64,000 bases of DNA from Rhynchopus sp. YZ270_cl-10 (taxonomy: Eukaryota; Euglenozoa; Diplonemea; Diplonemida; Diplonemidae): assembly GCA_964035575.1 (NCBI GenBank), contig OZ037919.1, forward strand, positions 1,175,389 through 1,239,388, in the 5' to 3' direction. Numbering within the stretch: the stretch's first letter is position 1; each line of letters starts with the position of its first letter. The notes under the pieces were generated by a model. The model was not told the DNA's origin. It searched no databases and saw nothing but the letters and a program-made list of their open reading frames with translations. Below, one piece after another: positions 31,531 to 43,900 of the stretch. The translations under genes and the position numbers were made by a program.

Positions 31531-33550
31531 AATCCTAAAAAACCTTAGTTTTTTAGTCTTTACTAGAGAGATGTGCGCCACCCACACACCCACACACACT
31601 ACCCACCCACACACACACTACCCACCCACACACCCCCTCACCACCAGAGGGGATTTGACCAAAAAATCGATTTTTTTAAATAAATAGTTGCTCATCAGAA
31701 AGTGAATTTTTTGGGCTTAACGTGTTGTTTGGGGGTATTGAGGCCCAAAAAAAAAATTTAAGACAGTCCTGTTCAAAAAATGGACTGCCAAATGACATGT
31801 GGCATTCGGCCAAAAATCAGCTTTTTTGGTCATTTTTACCTTGTAAAACATGACACTTGTGTCATGCTTCCCAGTACACAAAAGTGCATTGAAAAACCTG
31901 AAAAAACACATGTAATATGTGATGGTCAAAAGTGCAAGATTCCTTCGTTAATGAACTTTTTGAGTACCAGTTAAACCTGGGGAATATGGTCAGATCACTC
32001 TTTTGACCATCTGGCGTTTACCACAAAAACACCACTTTTTTACAGGCCACTTTTCACCTAGGCAAACCCGTAAACGGGTTTGCGGGTTTGCGGGTTTGCG
32101 GGTTTGCAGCTGAAAAGCCAGTTCATGAAGGCACAAGTGAAGTTTTTTTGTACACGTTACCGTGAGCGGGCGCGCGAAGCGCGCACGCGAACGCCCCGTG
32201 GGAAGCGAATAGCGGACCACCTGCCCAGTGCGTGAGGTGCTTACAAAAAAAAACCACCTGTAAAAAAGGTGAGGTCCCCATCACGTTTCCATGGAAGTGT
32301 CACACAAGAACGACAGGTTTTTTAGCCCGTCACCAAATGCGCAAAAGGCGACCTGGACGGCGCATTAGTAGAATCCTAAAAAACCTTAGTTTTTTAGTCT
32401 TTACTATAGAGATGTGCGCCACCCACACACCCACACACCCCCTCACCACAGGTGGGATTTGACCAAAAAATCGATTTTTTTAAATAAATAGTTGCTCATC
32501 AGAAAGTGAATTTTTTGGGCTTAACGTGTTGTTTGGGGGTATTGAGACCCAAAAAAAAAATTTAAGACAGTCGTGTTCAGAAAATGGACTGCCAAATGAC
32601 ATGTGGCATTAGGCCAAAAATCAGCTTTTTTGGTCATTTTTACCTTGTAAAACATGACACTTGTGGCATGCTTCCCAGCACAGGAAAGTGCATTGAAAAA
32701 CCTGAAAAAACACATGTAATATGTGATGGTCAAAACTGCAAGATTCCTTCGTTAATGAACTTTTTGAGTACCAGTTATACCTGGGGAATATGGTCAGATC
32801 ACTCTTTTGACCATCTGGCGTTTACCACAAAAACACCACTTTTTCAACCAGGCCACTTTTCACCTGAAAAGCCAGTTCATGAAGGCACTGTGAGGTTTTT
32901 TTGTACACGTTACCGTGAGCGGGCGCGCGAAGCGCGCACGCGAACGCCCCGTGGGAAGCGAATAGCGGACCACCTGCCCCATGCGTGATATCCTTACAAA
33001 AAAACCACCTGTAAAAAAAGTGAGGTCCTCATCACGTTTCCATGGAAGTCACACAAGAACGACAGGTTTTTTAGCCCGTCACCAAATTCTAAAAAACCTT
33101 AGTTTTTTAGTTTTTACTTTAGAGATGTGCGCCACACGCGCGCACACCACCCACACCCACCCTCACCAACTAGTTGGTTGCACACCCACCCTCACCACCA
33201 TAGGCCGGAAAACACGAAAAAAAATAAATGAAATGGCACATCAGAATAAATTATTTTTGTGAAAATCGGTTAGTTTGGAGATATTGAGGGCAGAATTTTT
33301 ACTTTTTTCCAGGCCTATTCAAAAAATCCGAATGTTAGTGACACTTGGCATTCGGCCAAAAATCAGCTTTTTCGGTCATTTTTGCCTTAAAAACACATGT
33401 AATGTGTGGTGGTCAAAAGTTCAAGATTCCTTCGCCAATTCATTTTTTGAGTACAAGTTATACCTGGGGAATATGGTCAGATCACTCTTCAGACCAGCTG
33501 GCGTTTGCCACAAAAACCAAAATTTTTCGACTTGTTACGCTCAGGTGTGA
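31531..33550. repeat. three tandem copies of an AT-rich subtelomere-like block
   Basis: Copies start near 31,531, 32,371 and 33,087. Each opens with a TAAAAAACCTTAGTTTTTTAG hairpin (stem CTAAAAAA/TTTTTTAG), then a CA-rich microsatellite with CACCC, then an AT-rich part with CAGCTTTTTTGGTCATTTTT or a variant, ATTCCTTCG and ACCTGGGGAATATGGTCAGA. The first two are close and also share the CGCGCGAAGCGCGC hairpin segment; the third is shorter and diverged. TTTTTTAGCCCGTCACC precedes the second and third copies and recurs at 35,622. Confidence 0.8.
32059..32110. repeat. 52-bp octamer insertion, GGGTTTGC type, in block copy 1
   Basis: Between CACC (32,055-32,058) and TGAAAAGCC (32,111) lie one or two octamers in C-rich orientation followed head-to-head by about five GGGTTTGC units. 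The paralogous block 2 has CACCTGAAAAGCC uninterrupted at 32,861, so block 1 carries an insertion (or block 2 a deletion). Confidence 0.75.
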
Positions 33551-34588
33551 ATGAATAAATATGTGAGGTATTAATCATGTCGAGAGTGGTCGCAATGGAA
33601 AGCTAATGAACACATGGTACAGAGAGCCAAAAAATACGCAGAGAGTAACACTAGAGAAGTGCTGAAAATACTGGCGAGCGTAGGGGTGAAATTTTCGAAA
33701 AGTTCTGGATTTTCACGTTTTAATTTGGAAAACAAATTGTCCTTAGAACATGAGCGAACTGGCAATGTGTAGGAGACAGTCAAGGTACTTCATCTAGAAA
33801 CAGTGTGAAGGTCATAGTCTGAGGGTAAAAAGTGTTGGGATGGGTGTCCCCGGGACACGAAGGTGGTCACACACTGTGGAGGTGAATATGGGATCTAATG
33901 AGTCAAACTACACAAAGGTTACGGACCAGTACTCGTCTAGTTGTCATGTGGAAAACAATGCTAAAGCAGAAAGAGTACTTCCCTGAAGTTATACAATGAT
34001 TAGAGACCTTTTACGCCCCGGTGTGAATGAATATAGTATTATGTACAGAATGTGAAGGTGCTGGCACGTCATCCAGAAACAGTGTGAAGGTCTTGGCCTG
34101 AGGGTACAAGGTTCTGGGTTGGGTTACTCTGGTAACTATTGTCCACACACTGTAGGTACACACTGGATCTAATGATTCAACACTACACAGAGGTTCCGGA
34201 CCAGTAGTCGTCTAGTTGGCATCGGGGAAGATACAGATACAGCAGAAGGATTACCTGAGGCTTTTAAATGATGAGAGTATTAACAAAAGCCGCAGACGAA
34301 GTACCGATCACACCAAGCTGGGCGCTAGCGCACTTGGACATGCGTCTGTTAATATTTTTTCATGCGACTGTCATGTTGAACAACATACCAGTGGTTCACC
34401 CACTTGCTACAGTGAGCGGGCGCGCGAAGCGCGCACGCGAACCAGGCGTGAGCTATGTGAAAAGGCCTCTGTTCTTCCTCATTACCACACACCACCCTGC
34501 TAAAAAAAGTGAGTTCATGCAGATGCCAGTGTTTCATTACCTGGTACACATTAGGGGCGCGTGAAGTGCGCACACAATCCACGTGGGG
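33551..34588. repeat. two degenerate ~200-bp repeats and hairpin segments
   Basis: 33,790-33,985 and 34,060-34,260 are diverged copies sharing CAGAAACAGTGTGAAGGTC or a variant, TGAGGGTA, CACACACTG, GGATCTAATGA, GGACCAGTA and TCGTCTAGTTG. 34,415-34,445 contains the hairpin CGCGCGAAGCGCGC again. No gene is seen. Confidence 0.6.
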
Positions 34589-34963
34589 ACCGTCAAAAGC
34601 TGATAGGGCAGATACTCCTGCGGGCTTGCACCAGATCAAGTCTGTGTGCTATCGCTCGGTTGACCTGTTTCATCCAAAGAACCACTGCTATTGCTAGCGT
34701 TAGTTTTCGTTTCGGTCAACTGCATCCCTCTCAGCCCAATAAGCGTTAACTCATTGGGTGGAATCTGAGTGGAATTTTTCGGACAGGTATTAGCAATGGA
34801 GTTACCATTGTTATCCTACTGGACGCCGTAAGGCACCTTTCCCGCGTGGATTGTAGCTGATTTAATGAGCCGTCTGCAGATCCACTGTTAATCCATTTAC
34901 TCTGAGACTTGCATGGCTTAATCCTTGAAACAAGCATATGACTACTGGCAGGATCAACCAGGT
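34589..34963 (-). rRNA. truncated 5' end of eukaryotic 18S (SSU) rRNA
   Basis: On the minus strand the sequence begins AACCTGGTTGATCCTGCCAG at 34,963 and runs through GTAGTCATATGCTTG, GATTAAGCCATGCAAG, GACGGCTCATTAAATCAG, GGATAAC and CTGCCCTATCAGCTTTTGAC, all universal features of the eukaryotic 18S 5' domain. Only about 375 nt are present; similarity ends abruptly near 34,589, well before the central domain, so this is a fragment and not a functional gene. It is the best phylogenetic marker in the window. Confidence 0.95.
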
Positions 34964-35440
34964 TTCTTGTCACTCTAATCGATAGGGGATTGCTCCCCTG
35001 AGATCAGTGATCAAAGAGCCTAATGACGGTTGATATATTCCGGCTTCACCTGTGAAGAGGCTTCTAAGAGGCTTCTAAGAGGCTTCTAAGCCTACCCCAT
35101 TCGGGGGACCTACGCTTTTCTCCAGCAGGTTTTTGTGATTTTCACCACCGTGTCTTCCCGACTGTTTTGCCCTTTAAGGAGCTCACGCAAGCGTGATGAC
35201 TCCAGGCTGGGACGAACCCATATAGTCAGGGGTCTTGCTGTGTATAACATTGGCACAAGACCTAGATATGCATCACAACCAACCTTCAGGTCAGTGCAAT
35301 GACTATCATACGGTATAGCTGGCTTGAGGTGAAACCCCAACCAGGCAAGCCCGACATAAGGCCAGCTATATTAGCACCGTCCATAAGTAGTATTGCCGTA
35401 AGAAAAAACTACTTGTTATTTTTCCGGCTGGCCAGGGAAG
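34964..35440 (-). other. probable 5' external transcribed spacer next to the 18S fragment
   Basis: This GC-balanced sequence lies immediately upstream (minus sense) of the 18S 5' end and has no coding character, as expected for 5' ETS or rDNA spacer carried with the rDNA fragment. It includes three copies of AAGAGGCTTCT at about 35,056-35,090. The outer boundary is uncertain. Confidence 0.5.
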
Positions 35441-35678
35441 AGATATTCCAGTGGGCGTCCCCACTGTCCTACCCCCTCGTTGGAAGGTGAAGCTTTCAAG
35501 TGCTCCATTTCCATCCCAAAGACTGTCATTTGAGTCTCCCTCCCAGGAACATGATAAGATGTGTCAAAGAGCCTCTTTTCTGCCTCATTACCACACCAGC
35601 TCGCTAACCTGCTGGGAGGGTTTTTTAGCCCGTCACCCAAATATGTCCTTTACACCCCTGATACCTTTCACACCACTG

Positions 35679-36397
35679 CATAGCATCCTTGCATAGCATC
35701 CTTGCATAGCATCCTTGCATAGCATCCTTGCATAGCATCCTTGCATAGCATCCTTGCATAGCATCCTTGCATAGCATCCTTGCATAGCATCCTTGCATAG
35801 CATCCTTGCATAGCATCCTTGCATAGCATCCTTGCATAGCATCCTTGCATAGCATCCTTGCATAGCATCCTTGCATAGCATCCTTGCATAGCATCCTTGC
35901 ATAGCATCCTTGCATAGCATCCTTGCATAGCATCCTTGCATAGCATCCTTGCATAGCATCCTTGCATAGCATCCTTGCATAGCATCCTTGCATAGCATCC
36001 TTGCATAGCATCCTTGCATAGCATCCTTGCATAGCATCCTTGCATAGCATCCTTGCATAGCATCCTTGCATAGCATCCTTGCATAGCATCCTTGCATAGC
36101 ATCCTTGCATAGCATCCTTGCATAGCATCCTTGCATAGCATCCTTGCATAGCATCCTTGCATAGCATCCTTGCATAGCATCCTTGCATAGCATCCTTGCA
36201 TAGCATCCTTGCATAGCATCCTTGCATAGCATCCTTGCATAGCATCCTTGCATAGCATCCTTGCATAGCATCCTTGCATAGCATCCTTGCATAGCATCCT
36301 TGCATAGCATCCTTGCATAGCATCCTTGCATAGCATCCTTGCATAGCATCCTTGCATAGCATCCTTGCATAGCATCCTTGCATAGCATCCTTGCATA
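35679..36397. repeat. 13-bp satellite, unit CATAGCATCCTTG, about 55 copies
   Basis: A perfect tandem array of 719 bp. Because 13 is not a multiple of 3 and the unit yields no stop codon on the minus strand, all three minus frames stay open as 13-aa repeats; these are not genes. It is followed at 36,402-36,440 by two copies of ACAGGGGACCATTTTTTAC. Confidence 0.98.
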
Positions 36398-36535
36398 TTA
36401 TTTACAGGGGACCATTTTTTACAGGGGACCATTTTTTACACATTACAACACACTTGTCCTTTCTTTTTACCCTCCCTCCCTCCCCCTTTCCTTTGTTTTA
36501 TTGTGAGCCTTGTACGCCTCCACGGGCGATTTCGA

Positions 36536-36612
36536 GCAAACCCGCAAACCCGTAAACCCACAAACCCGCAAACCCGCAAACCCGCAAACCCGTAAACCCG
36601 TAAACCCGCAAA

Positions 36613-36614
<2 letters not shown>
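36536..36614. repeat. octamer array G(C/T)AAACCC, about 10 units
   Basis: C-rich on the + strand with GTAAACCC and ACAAACCC variants. It runs directly into a 44-T tract that is the poly(A) tail (minus sense) of retrotransposon copy 1, so the element joins this repeat without spacer. Confidence 0.95.
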
Positions 36615-36659
<45 letters not shown>

Positions 36660-39600
36660 GTGTTGTTCAACTTAGCCCTAGGCTCGACTTTTTTTTGTTC
36701 CACATCAAACTGGACAGGGCAAGGGGGGTACGTTTATAATGCACATGAAAGGCGCTTGGTCCGAGCGAAGCGAGGGCCAAAAGTCTTACAATCAGTACAT
36801 GTTGCCGGTTTAGTTAGAACGAGGCACAAAAGTGAATTAAACGAGGGAGATATTTGTCATCAGCATGTCGCCCTATTATGTATCGTTGTTTGCCGAGCGA
36901 AGCGAGGCATACAACTATATTTAGCTCTATGACAATTTGGGATAAAGGAGGGGTGAACATTAACACGGGAGAGGCAGGGGTGAATATAGACTGTCCAGTC
37001 TGTGTGGTTTTGCTGTATTTCCAGTATTGGTGCCCAGCTGGTTCTGGAGGGGAGGAAGGGGCGGGATGGGGCTTTCTTTTTACAATACGAAGTTCCTTTC
37101 TTGTTACTTTTGTTTTGTCTCTTGTAGTCTTTTTTGTTTGGATGATTAACGCCAGTAGCGACCCCCCATGGAACTCGTAGGGGATGGGGTGGGGGAAAAA
37201 ATCTCCGTCGCTTACTCCTAGGCCGACGCCCACAGACAAACCGCCTCCTTGGCTTACTCCTGACGTTTTCTGTGAGGGGGAAGATTTGGAATTTACATAC
37301 AAGGGGCTTGACACCAGGGGGATTACACACATGTATCTAATGGGAGGGGTTGGGGGTAAAAAGGAAACAGGGAACTAAACAGGTGTTGCTACACACAAAA
37401 GTTGGGGTGGGGGAAAATAACAGAGAAGGGAAGGGCAACAGTGCCCACATAAACCACAATCACAACCAATCGCGAGGCCCTTCTATTTGAAGGTCGCCTC
37501 CATCATCAGCACCAGGACCGCCCTAAGCGCCCCGTACTGACTCGTCTGCCGTCCTCCGACGCGCCCCAGCTCCTCCCGCTGATCCCACCACGCGTCCAGC
37601 GCCTCGTACGCCACCTCCGGTGCCAAGGGAGTCATTCCCTCTCGCCTGGTCCCTCCCCTGGGGAAGAAGCAGTCCGCCCACTCTTCGACATTTCTCGGCA
37701 CCCTGTCCCCTTCCTTCTGGCTGTGTGGGACTAACCCTTTCGCCTCCACATCCGACCCTCGCGAGATAGGGGGAGAAGGCCGCCTTGCTGTGGTCTCCGC
37801 AGACCTGTCCTCCACTACACCGGAGCGACGAGTGTGGTTCCCCTGCGCCCGCCGCGAAGTCCCAAGGGTGGTCAGCTTCGTCCTTCTTTCCGCGTGGGAC
37901 TTAGCCGTCCATCCACCAGTCTTCGCTGAACCCAAGTGGTGGTCACCAGTCAGAGCTGTTGGTGTGGTGTTGTAGCTCTGCTCTGATGGCCCCCAGACGA
38001 AGGATTCTGCTGCGGTTGCGGTGTTGTTGTCCATGGTGGTGTCGTGGTCGGCGCAGTCGGCGGAATCCTCCTCATCCATAACCTCCTCCTTCACCTCCGT
38101 TGCCGCGTCCTGTGGGGGAGCTGGGTTGCTGTTGTAGTAGCTACCTCCCACTGTCTGCGATGTTGTCGGCTGAACTGGCTGAACTGGCTGAACTGGCTTT
38201 GCCCTCAGCACACACTTTGCGTTGGCGCTCCCACATCCCTCACACCATGTGCGCTCGCAGGAACTACAAAACCAGTGGGGGACACTACATTCGGTGATGA
38301 GTGCGCAGTTTTCGCACGTGAGCAATTCCCCCTGTCTCCCCGGGCGCTCCTCCATCCGTGACAGCGCTCCGGTGCTGTGGCACTGCATCTCTGGAAGGGG
38401 GGTGTCGGGGGCAAGGCTTCGCAGATATGCAAACGTGTTGTCTGTCATGCATAACGGCGAGAAGTGGCCAGCCTCGTGAGCTCCTGTGTGCAGCACTGCT
38501 ACGGCCCCGTTCGACTTGCTGGCTGGTCTATGGATGTGCACCTTAGAGTCCGATGACACGACCGCCACAATGACTACCTGCAAAGCCCGTGCCAGACCCG
38601 CCAGTGCTGTCTGGTCCGCCCACGACCTGCGATCCCTGTTCCCTGCCAGGCTCATCCATCGCACCCAGGTCGCGAGGTCGGGCATCGCATTTCTCGCCAG
38701 GTCAGCATCTCTCTTCACTCTCTCCACCGCCAGGGACCGAAGGGTCGACGATGTCACCACCTTCCAGCTCCGCACTGACCAGCACACTGCGTCGAACGCA
38801 CAGTCTCCTACTCGGAACGGCACGGGCACCTGCGGTCGGGACAGCCCCCACTTCACCAAGTTGGCCTCCAGTTCGCTGTGGGGGGTTGGGTCCTGTGCTG
38901 CTGTCTCTGGCGCCGTTTCCTTCTCGTTGCCTGTCTCTGGCTCCTCCTCCGCACTCACCCTGATGTCTCCCTGGTGGTCGTCTGTCACTTCCAGGTTAGG
39001 TAGATGGTCGGGGGGCAAGCGTATCAAGTCCCCCTCTTCCGGGTCGACGGTGGGATCTAAGTCCACACGCTCTCGCAGAGGACCCCTCAGGCAACCAGTC
39101 AGAGACCCTCGATCCGTCGCGGCCTTCCCGATCTGTCGCTGCAGCGTCGTCCCTAGCCCCCAATTCCACCTCTGTGACATCTCCACTCTGTTCCCAAGCT
39201 TCCTGTCCGCTGCGAAACGGAGCATCTGCTGCCATATCGACGCCGCCGCGGGTCCCAGACCTCCTGTGGTCTCCAGGGCGAAGGGTGTGAACGCCAGCCG
39301 CTCCGCCGCACACGCGTCACCATGCTTCTTCCTCTTGGCAGTTTCCGCCTTCGTCGCCGCGTACCCCTTCGCGACTGCGGCACCCTGCACCATCGACGCT
39401 GACGTCGGCGTCCACACAGTCACATCGATAGCTCGTCCTCTCGACTCCCCGACCCCTGTGGACAGCAGAATGTCAGCGGGCTTGTTGTTGCCCAGGATGA
39501 GGTGGTTGGGTTCCAGGATGGGGCTCAGACCTGCCTCATTTGCTGCTCCATACACATAATCGCGTACTGAGTTATGTCGCAGTATACGATGCCCACCCAT

Positions 39601-40964
39601 TCTGCAGGCGAAGATGTGGTCCCCCCTGGTGTCCATGGGCTGGTTGCATTGCCTGCATGAGACACCCTCCGCGTATATGGGGAGGTGGAGGCGGAGTCTG
39701 GCTGCGGCCTTGAATGCAATCGGAGGGATGTAGTGCTCCCAGGTGGGGGGTGCAGTAAGCCAGGACCCTGCTTGGGGGAGGGCCAGAGAATTGAGACGCG
39801 CCTTGTCGTACGCATCACCCTTGACGAAGAGGTCCCGCAATTGTTCCTCCAGGATCCCTGCAGACAGATCACGTTGACGCAGGGGGACGGCTGGCTGCAG
39901 CTTGGGGTCAATCCTAGCACCTTCAGCCACTTGCTCGTTGTACAGCGTTGCCGTCCGTTCCCATCCTTCGGCGTCCCAGGTGAAGCTGGGGTCCAGTTCG
40001 GTGCACAGTTGGTGCAGGCCGCTCCTTGCTCCCATGGCTGCTGCAGTCCAGTGGTCGCGGATGCGGCGCACGCCCATGCCCCCTACCCTACATGGCAGTG
40101 CGGCCTGTCTCCGTGCTTCTTCCGGCAGGCCTCCATCCTCATCACCAAAAAGCGCGGCCAGGGCAGCGTCTACCTCCTTGTCGTACTGGCTGAGGTACTT
40201 GTGGGTGCACGCGTGACCAATGGCTCTCATGTAGAAAACCATGCGTGCAAACCCCTCGCACTGACGGAGTAATGTCAGTCCAGCCTGCGAGTCAGACACC
40301 TTCTGCAGCAGACGCAGTTGCACCGCGAATTCCTCCACCTTCTTCTCCATGTACGCTTCGCAGTACTCGTCGTCCCCGATTGGCGCCCCCAGGAACGCAA
40401 AGCCTCCATACTTCACGCTCATCACTTTTCCTTCACAGGCTGAGCAAGTCTCCGCCAAGTCAGTGGTGTGGCTGCACACGGGGAGGCCAGCTCTGTCCAG
40501 GTCCAACGGAGTCTGCTGTCCTAGGGCGATGACTTCACACTTTGACAGCTTCACCTTCAGCCCCAGCTCCGCACTGCGTGTCCTCACTAACTCCAGCGCT
40601 CGAGCCACCGCCTCTGGGTTCCCCATGATCGTCCCATCATCGAGGTACCAGATGCTACAGTCGATGCCCTGGACTGCACGCACTTCGTCTGTCAGTGCTT
40701 TGATCCCCAGGGAGAAGAGTAGGGGCCCTGCGGGGTCGCCTTGCTGCGCGCCTCTGGTGGATGGGATCATCTCGTCACCATACACTAGCCCGGTGTGGGA
40801 GTTGTAGCACCATTCGACCCACGGTGAAATGGACGGGAGATATTTCCTTGTGGCTTCCAGAAAAGTCTTGCGAAAGATGCTGTTGAATGCGTTCTCGTAG
40901 TCAATCTGTACGATCACTTTGTCGCTCCCCTGGTGTCGTTTTGCGTATGCTGCCACAACCATTG
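36615..40964 (-). mobile_element. RLE non-LTR retrotransposon, copy 1 (5'-truncated)
   Basis: Minus-strand element ending in a 44-nt poly(A) tail (36,615-36,658 as T). Its 3' UTR is longer than in copies 2 and 3: about 15 extra bases lie between the tail and CGAGCCTAGGGCT. It also differs from copy 2 by one T in ACATGTTGCCGG near 36,800. The 5' end is cut inside the RT at 40,964, exactly where copy 2 is cut. Confidence 0.9.
37483..40962 (-). pseudogene. retrotransposon polyprotein fragment, copy 1 (1,159 aa)
   Basis: Identical to residues 1162-2320 of the long copy at 46,099-53,061. It retains the RT active site YLDDG, the Cys-His knuckle, the restriction-like endonuclease and the second OTU-like domain, but lacks the N-terminal OTU, the zinc fingers and the first RT motifs. 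The apparent Met start is an internal codon that happens to sit at the truncation point, so no functional protein is expected. Confidence 0.85.
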
Positions 40965-43900
40965 TTTTTTTTTTTTTTTTTTAGCCCTAGGCTCGACTTT
41001 TTTTTGTTCCACATCAAACTGGACAGGGCAAGGGGGGTACGTTTATAATGCACATGAAAGGCGCTTGGTCCGAGCGAAGCGAGGGCCAAAAGTCTTACAA
41101 TCAGTACATGTGCCGGTTTAGTTAGAACGAGGCACAAAAGTGAATTAAACGAGGGAGATATTTGTCATCAGCATGTCGCCCTATTATGTATCGTTGTTTG
41201 CCGAGCGAAGCGAGGCATACAACTATATTTAGCTCTATGACAATTTGGGATAAAGGAGGGGTGAACATTAACACGGGAGAGGCAGGGGTGAATATAGACT
41301 GTCCAGTCTGTGTGGTTTTGCTGTATTTCCAGTATTGGTGCCCAGCTGGTTCTGGAGGGGAGGAAGGGGCGGGATGGGGCTTTCTTTTTACAATACGAAG
41401 TTCCTTTCTTGTTACTTTTGTTTTGTCTCTTGTAGTCTTTTTTGTTTGGATGATTAACGCCAGTAGCGACCCCCCATGGAACTCGTAGGGGATGGGGTGG
41501 GGGAAAAAATCTCCGTCGCTTACTCCTAGGCCGACGCCCACAGACAAACCGCCTCCTTGGCTTACTCCTGACGTTTTCTGTGAGGGGGAAGATTTGGAAT
41601 TTACATACAAGGGGCTTGACACCAGGGGGATTACACACATGTATCTAATGGGAGGGGTTGGGGGTAAAAAGGAAACAGGGAACTAAACAGGTGTTGCTAC
41701 ACACAAAAGTTGGGGTGGGGGAAAATAACAGAGAAGGGAAGGGCAACAGTGCCCACATAAACCACAATCACAACCAATCGCGAGGCCCTTCTATTTGAAG
41801 GTCGCCTCCATCATCAGCACCAGGACCGCCCTAAGCGCCCCGTACTGACTCGTCTGCCGTCCTCCGACGCGCCCCAGCTCCTCCCGCTGATCCCACCACG
41901 CGTCCAGCGCCTCGTACGCCACCTCCGGTGCCAAGGGAGTCATTCCCTCTCGCCTGGTCCCTCCCCTGGGGAAGAAGCAGTCCGCCCACTCTTCGACATT
42001 TCTCGGCACCCTGTCCCCTTCCTTCTGGCTGTGTGGGACTAACCCTTTCGCCTCCACATCCGACCCTCGCGAGATAGGGGGAGAAGGCCGCCTTGCTGTG
42101 GTCTCCGCAGACCTGTCCTCCACTACACCGGAGCGACGAGTGTGGTTCCCCTGCGCCCGCCGCGAAGTCCCAAGGGTGGTCAGCTTCGTCCTTCTTTCCG
42201 CGTGGGACTTAGCCGTCCATCCACCAGTCTTCGCTGAACCCAAGTGGTGGTCACCAGTCAGAGCTGTTGGTGTGGTGTTGTAGCTCTGCTCTGATGGCCC
42301 CCAGACGAAGGATTCTGCTGCGGTTGCGGTGTTGTTGTCCATGGTGGTGTCGTGGTCGGCGCAGTCGGCGGAATCCTCCTCATCCATAACCTCCTCCTTC
42401 ACCTCCGTTGCCGCGTCCTGTGGGGGAGCTGGGTTGCTGTTGTAGTAGCTACCTCCCACTGTCTGCGATGTTGTCGGCTGAACTGGCTGAACTGGCTGAA
42501 CTGGCTTTGCCCTCAGCACACACTTTGCGTTGGCGCTCCCACATCCCTCACACCATGTGCGCTCGCAGGAACTACAAAACCAGTGGGGGACACTACATTC
42601 GGTGATGAGTGCGCAGTTTTCGCACGTGAGCAATTCCCCCTGTCTCCCCGGGCGCTCCTCCATCCGTGACAGCGCTCCGGTGCTGTGGCACTGCATCTCT
42701 GGAAGGGGGGTGTCGGGGGCAAGGCTTCGCAGATATGCAAACGTGTTGTCTGTCATGCATAACGGCGAGAAGTGGCCAGCCTCGTGAGCTCCTGTGTGCA
42801 GCACTGCTACGGCCCCGTTCGACTTGCTGGCTGGTCTATGGATGTGCACCTTAGAGTCCGATGACACGACCGCCACAATGACTACCTGCAAAGCCCGTGC
42901 CAGACCCGCCAGTGCTGTCTGGTCCGCCCACGACCTGCGATCCCTGTTCCCTGCCAGGCTCATCCATCGCACCCAGGTCGCGAGGTCGGGCATCGCATTT
43001 CTCGCCAGGTCAGCATCTCTCTTCACTCTCTCCACCGCCAGGGACCGAAGGGTCGACGATGTCACCACCTTCCAGCTCCGCACTGACCAGCACACTGCGT
43101 CGAACGCACAGTCTCCTACTCGGAACGGCACGGGCACCTGCGGTCGGGACAGCCCCCACTTCACCAAGTTGGCCTCCAGTTCGCTGTGGGGGGTTGGGTC
43201 CTGTGCTGCTGTCTCTGGCGCCGTTTCCTTCTCGTTGCCTGTCTCTGGCTCCTCCTCCGCACTCACCCTGATGTCTCCCTGGTGGTCGTCTGTCACTTCC
43301 AGGTTAGGTAGATGGTCGGGGGGCAAGCGTATCAAGTCCCCCTCTTCCGGGTCGACGGTGGGATCTAAGTCCACACGCTCTCGCAGAGGACCCCTCAGGC
43401 AACCAGTCAGAGACCCTCGATCCGTCGCGGCCTTCCCGATCTGTCGCTGCAGCGTCGTCCCTAGCCCCCAATTCCACCTCTGTGACATCTCCACTCTGTT
43501 CCCAAGCTTCCTGTCCGCTGCGAAACGGAGCATCTGCTGCCATATCGACGCCGCCGCGGGTCCCAGACCTCCTGTGGTCTCCAGGGCGAAGGGTGTGAAC
43601 GCCAGCCGCTCCGCCGCACACGCGTCACCATGCTTCTTCCTCTTGGCAGTTTCCGCCTTCGTCGCCGCGTACCCCTTCGCGACTGCGGCACCCTGCACCA
43701 TCGACGCTGACGTCGGCGTCCACACAGTCACATCGATAGCTCGTCCTCTCGACTCCCCGACCCCTGTGGACAGCAGAATGTCAGCGGGCTTGTTGTTGCC
43801 CAGGATGAGGTGGTTGGGTTCCAGGATGGGGCTCAGACCTGCCTCATTTGCTGCTCCATACACATAATCGCGTACTGAGTTATGTCGCAGTATACGATGC

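Noticed and set aside
34589-34963. Functional 18S gene
   Set aside because: Only the first about 375 nt are present; the rest is replaced by unrelated repeats.
35679-36397. CRISPR-like regular array
   Set aside because: Units abut without unique spacers and the genome is eukaryotic.
35625-36432. Three overlapping ~250-aa minus ORFs of ARMLCKDAMQGCY repeats
   Set aside because: Artefact of the 13-bp satellite, open in all three frames.
38486-39559. Plus-strand 357-aa ORF, repeated at 42,794 and 47,102
   Set aside because: Shadow of the GC-rich retrotransposon polyprotein on the other strand; no motif, repeated only because the element is repeated.
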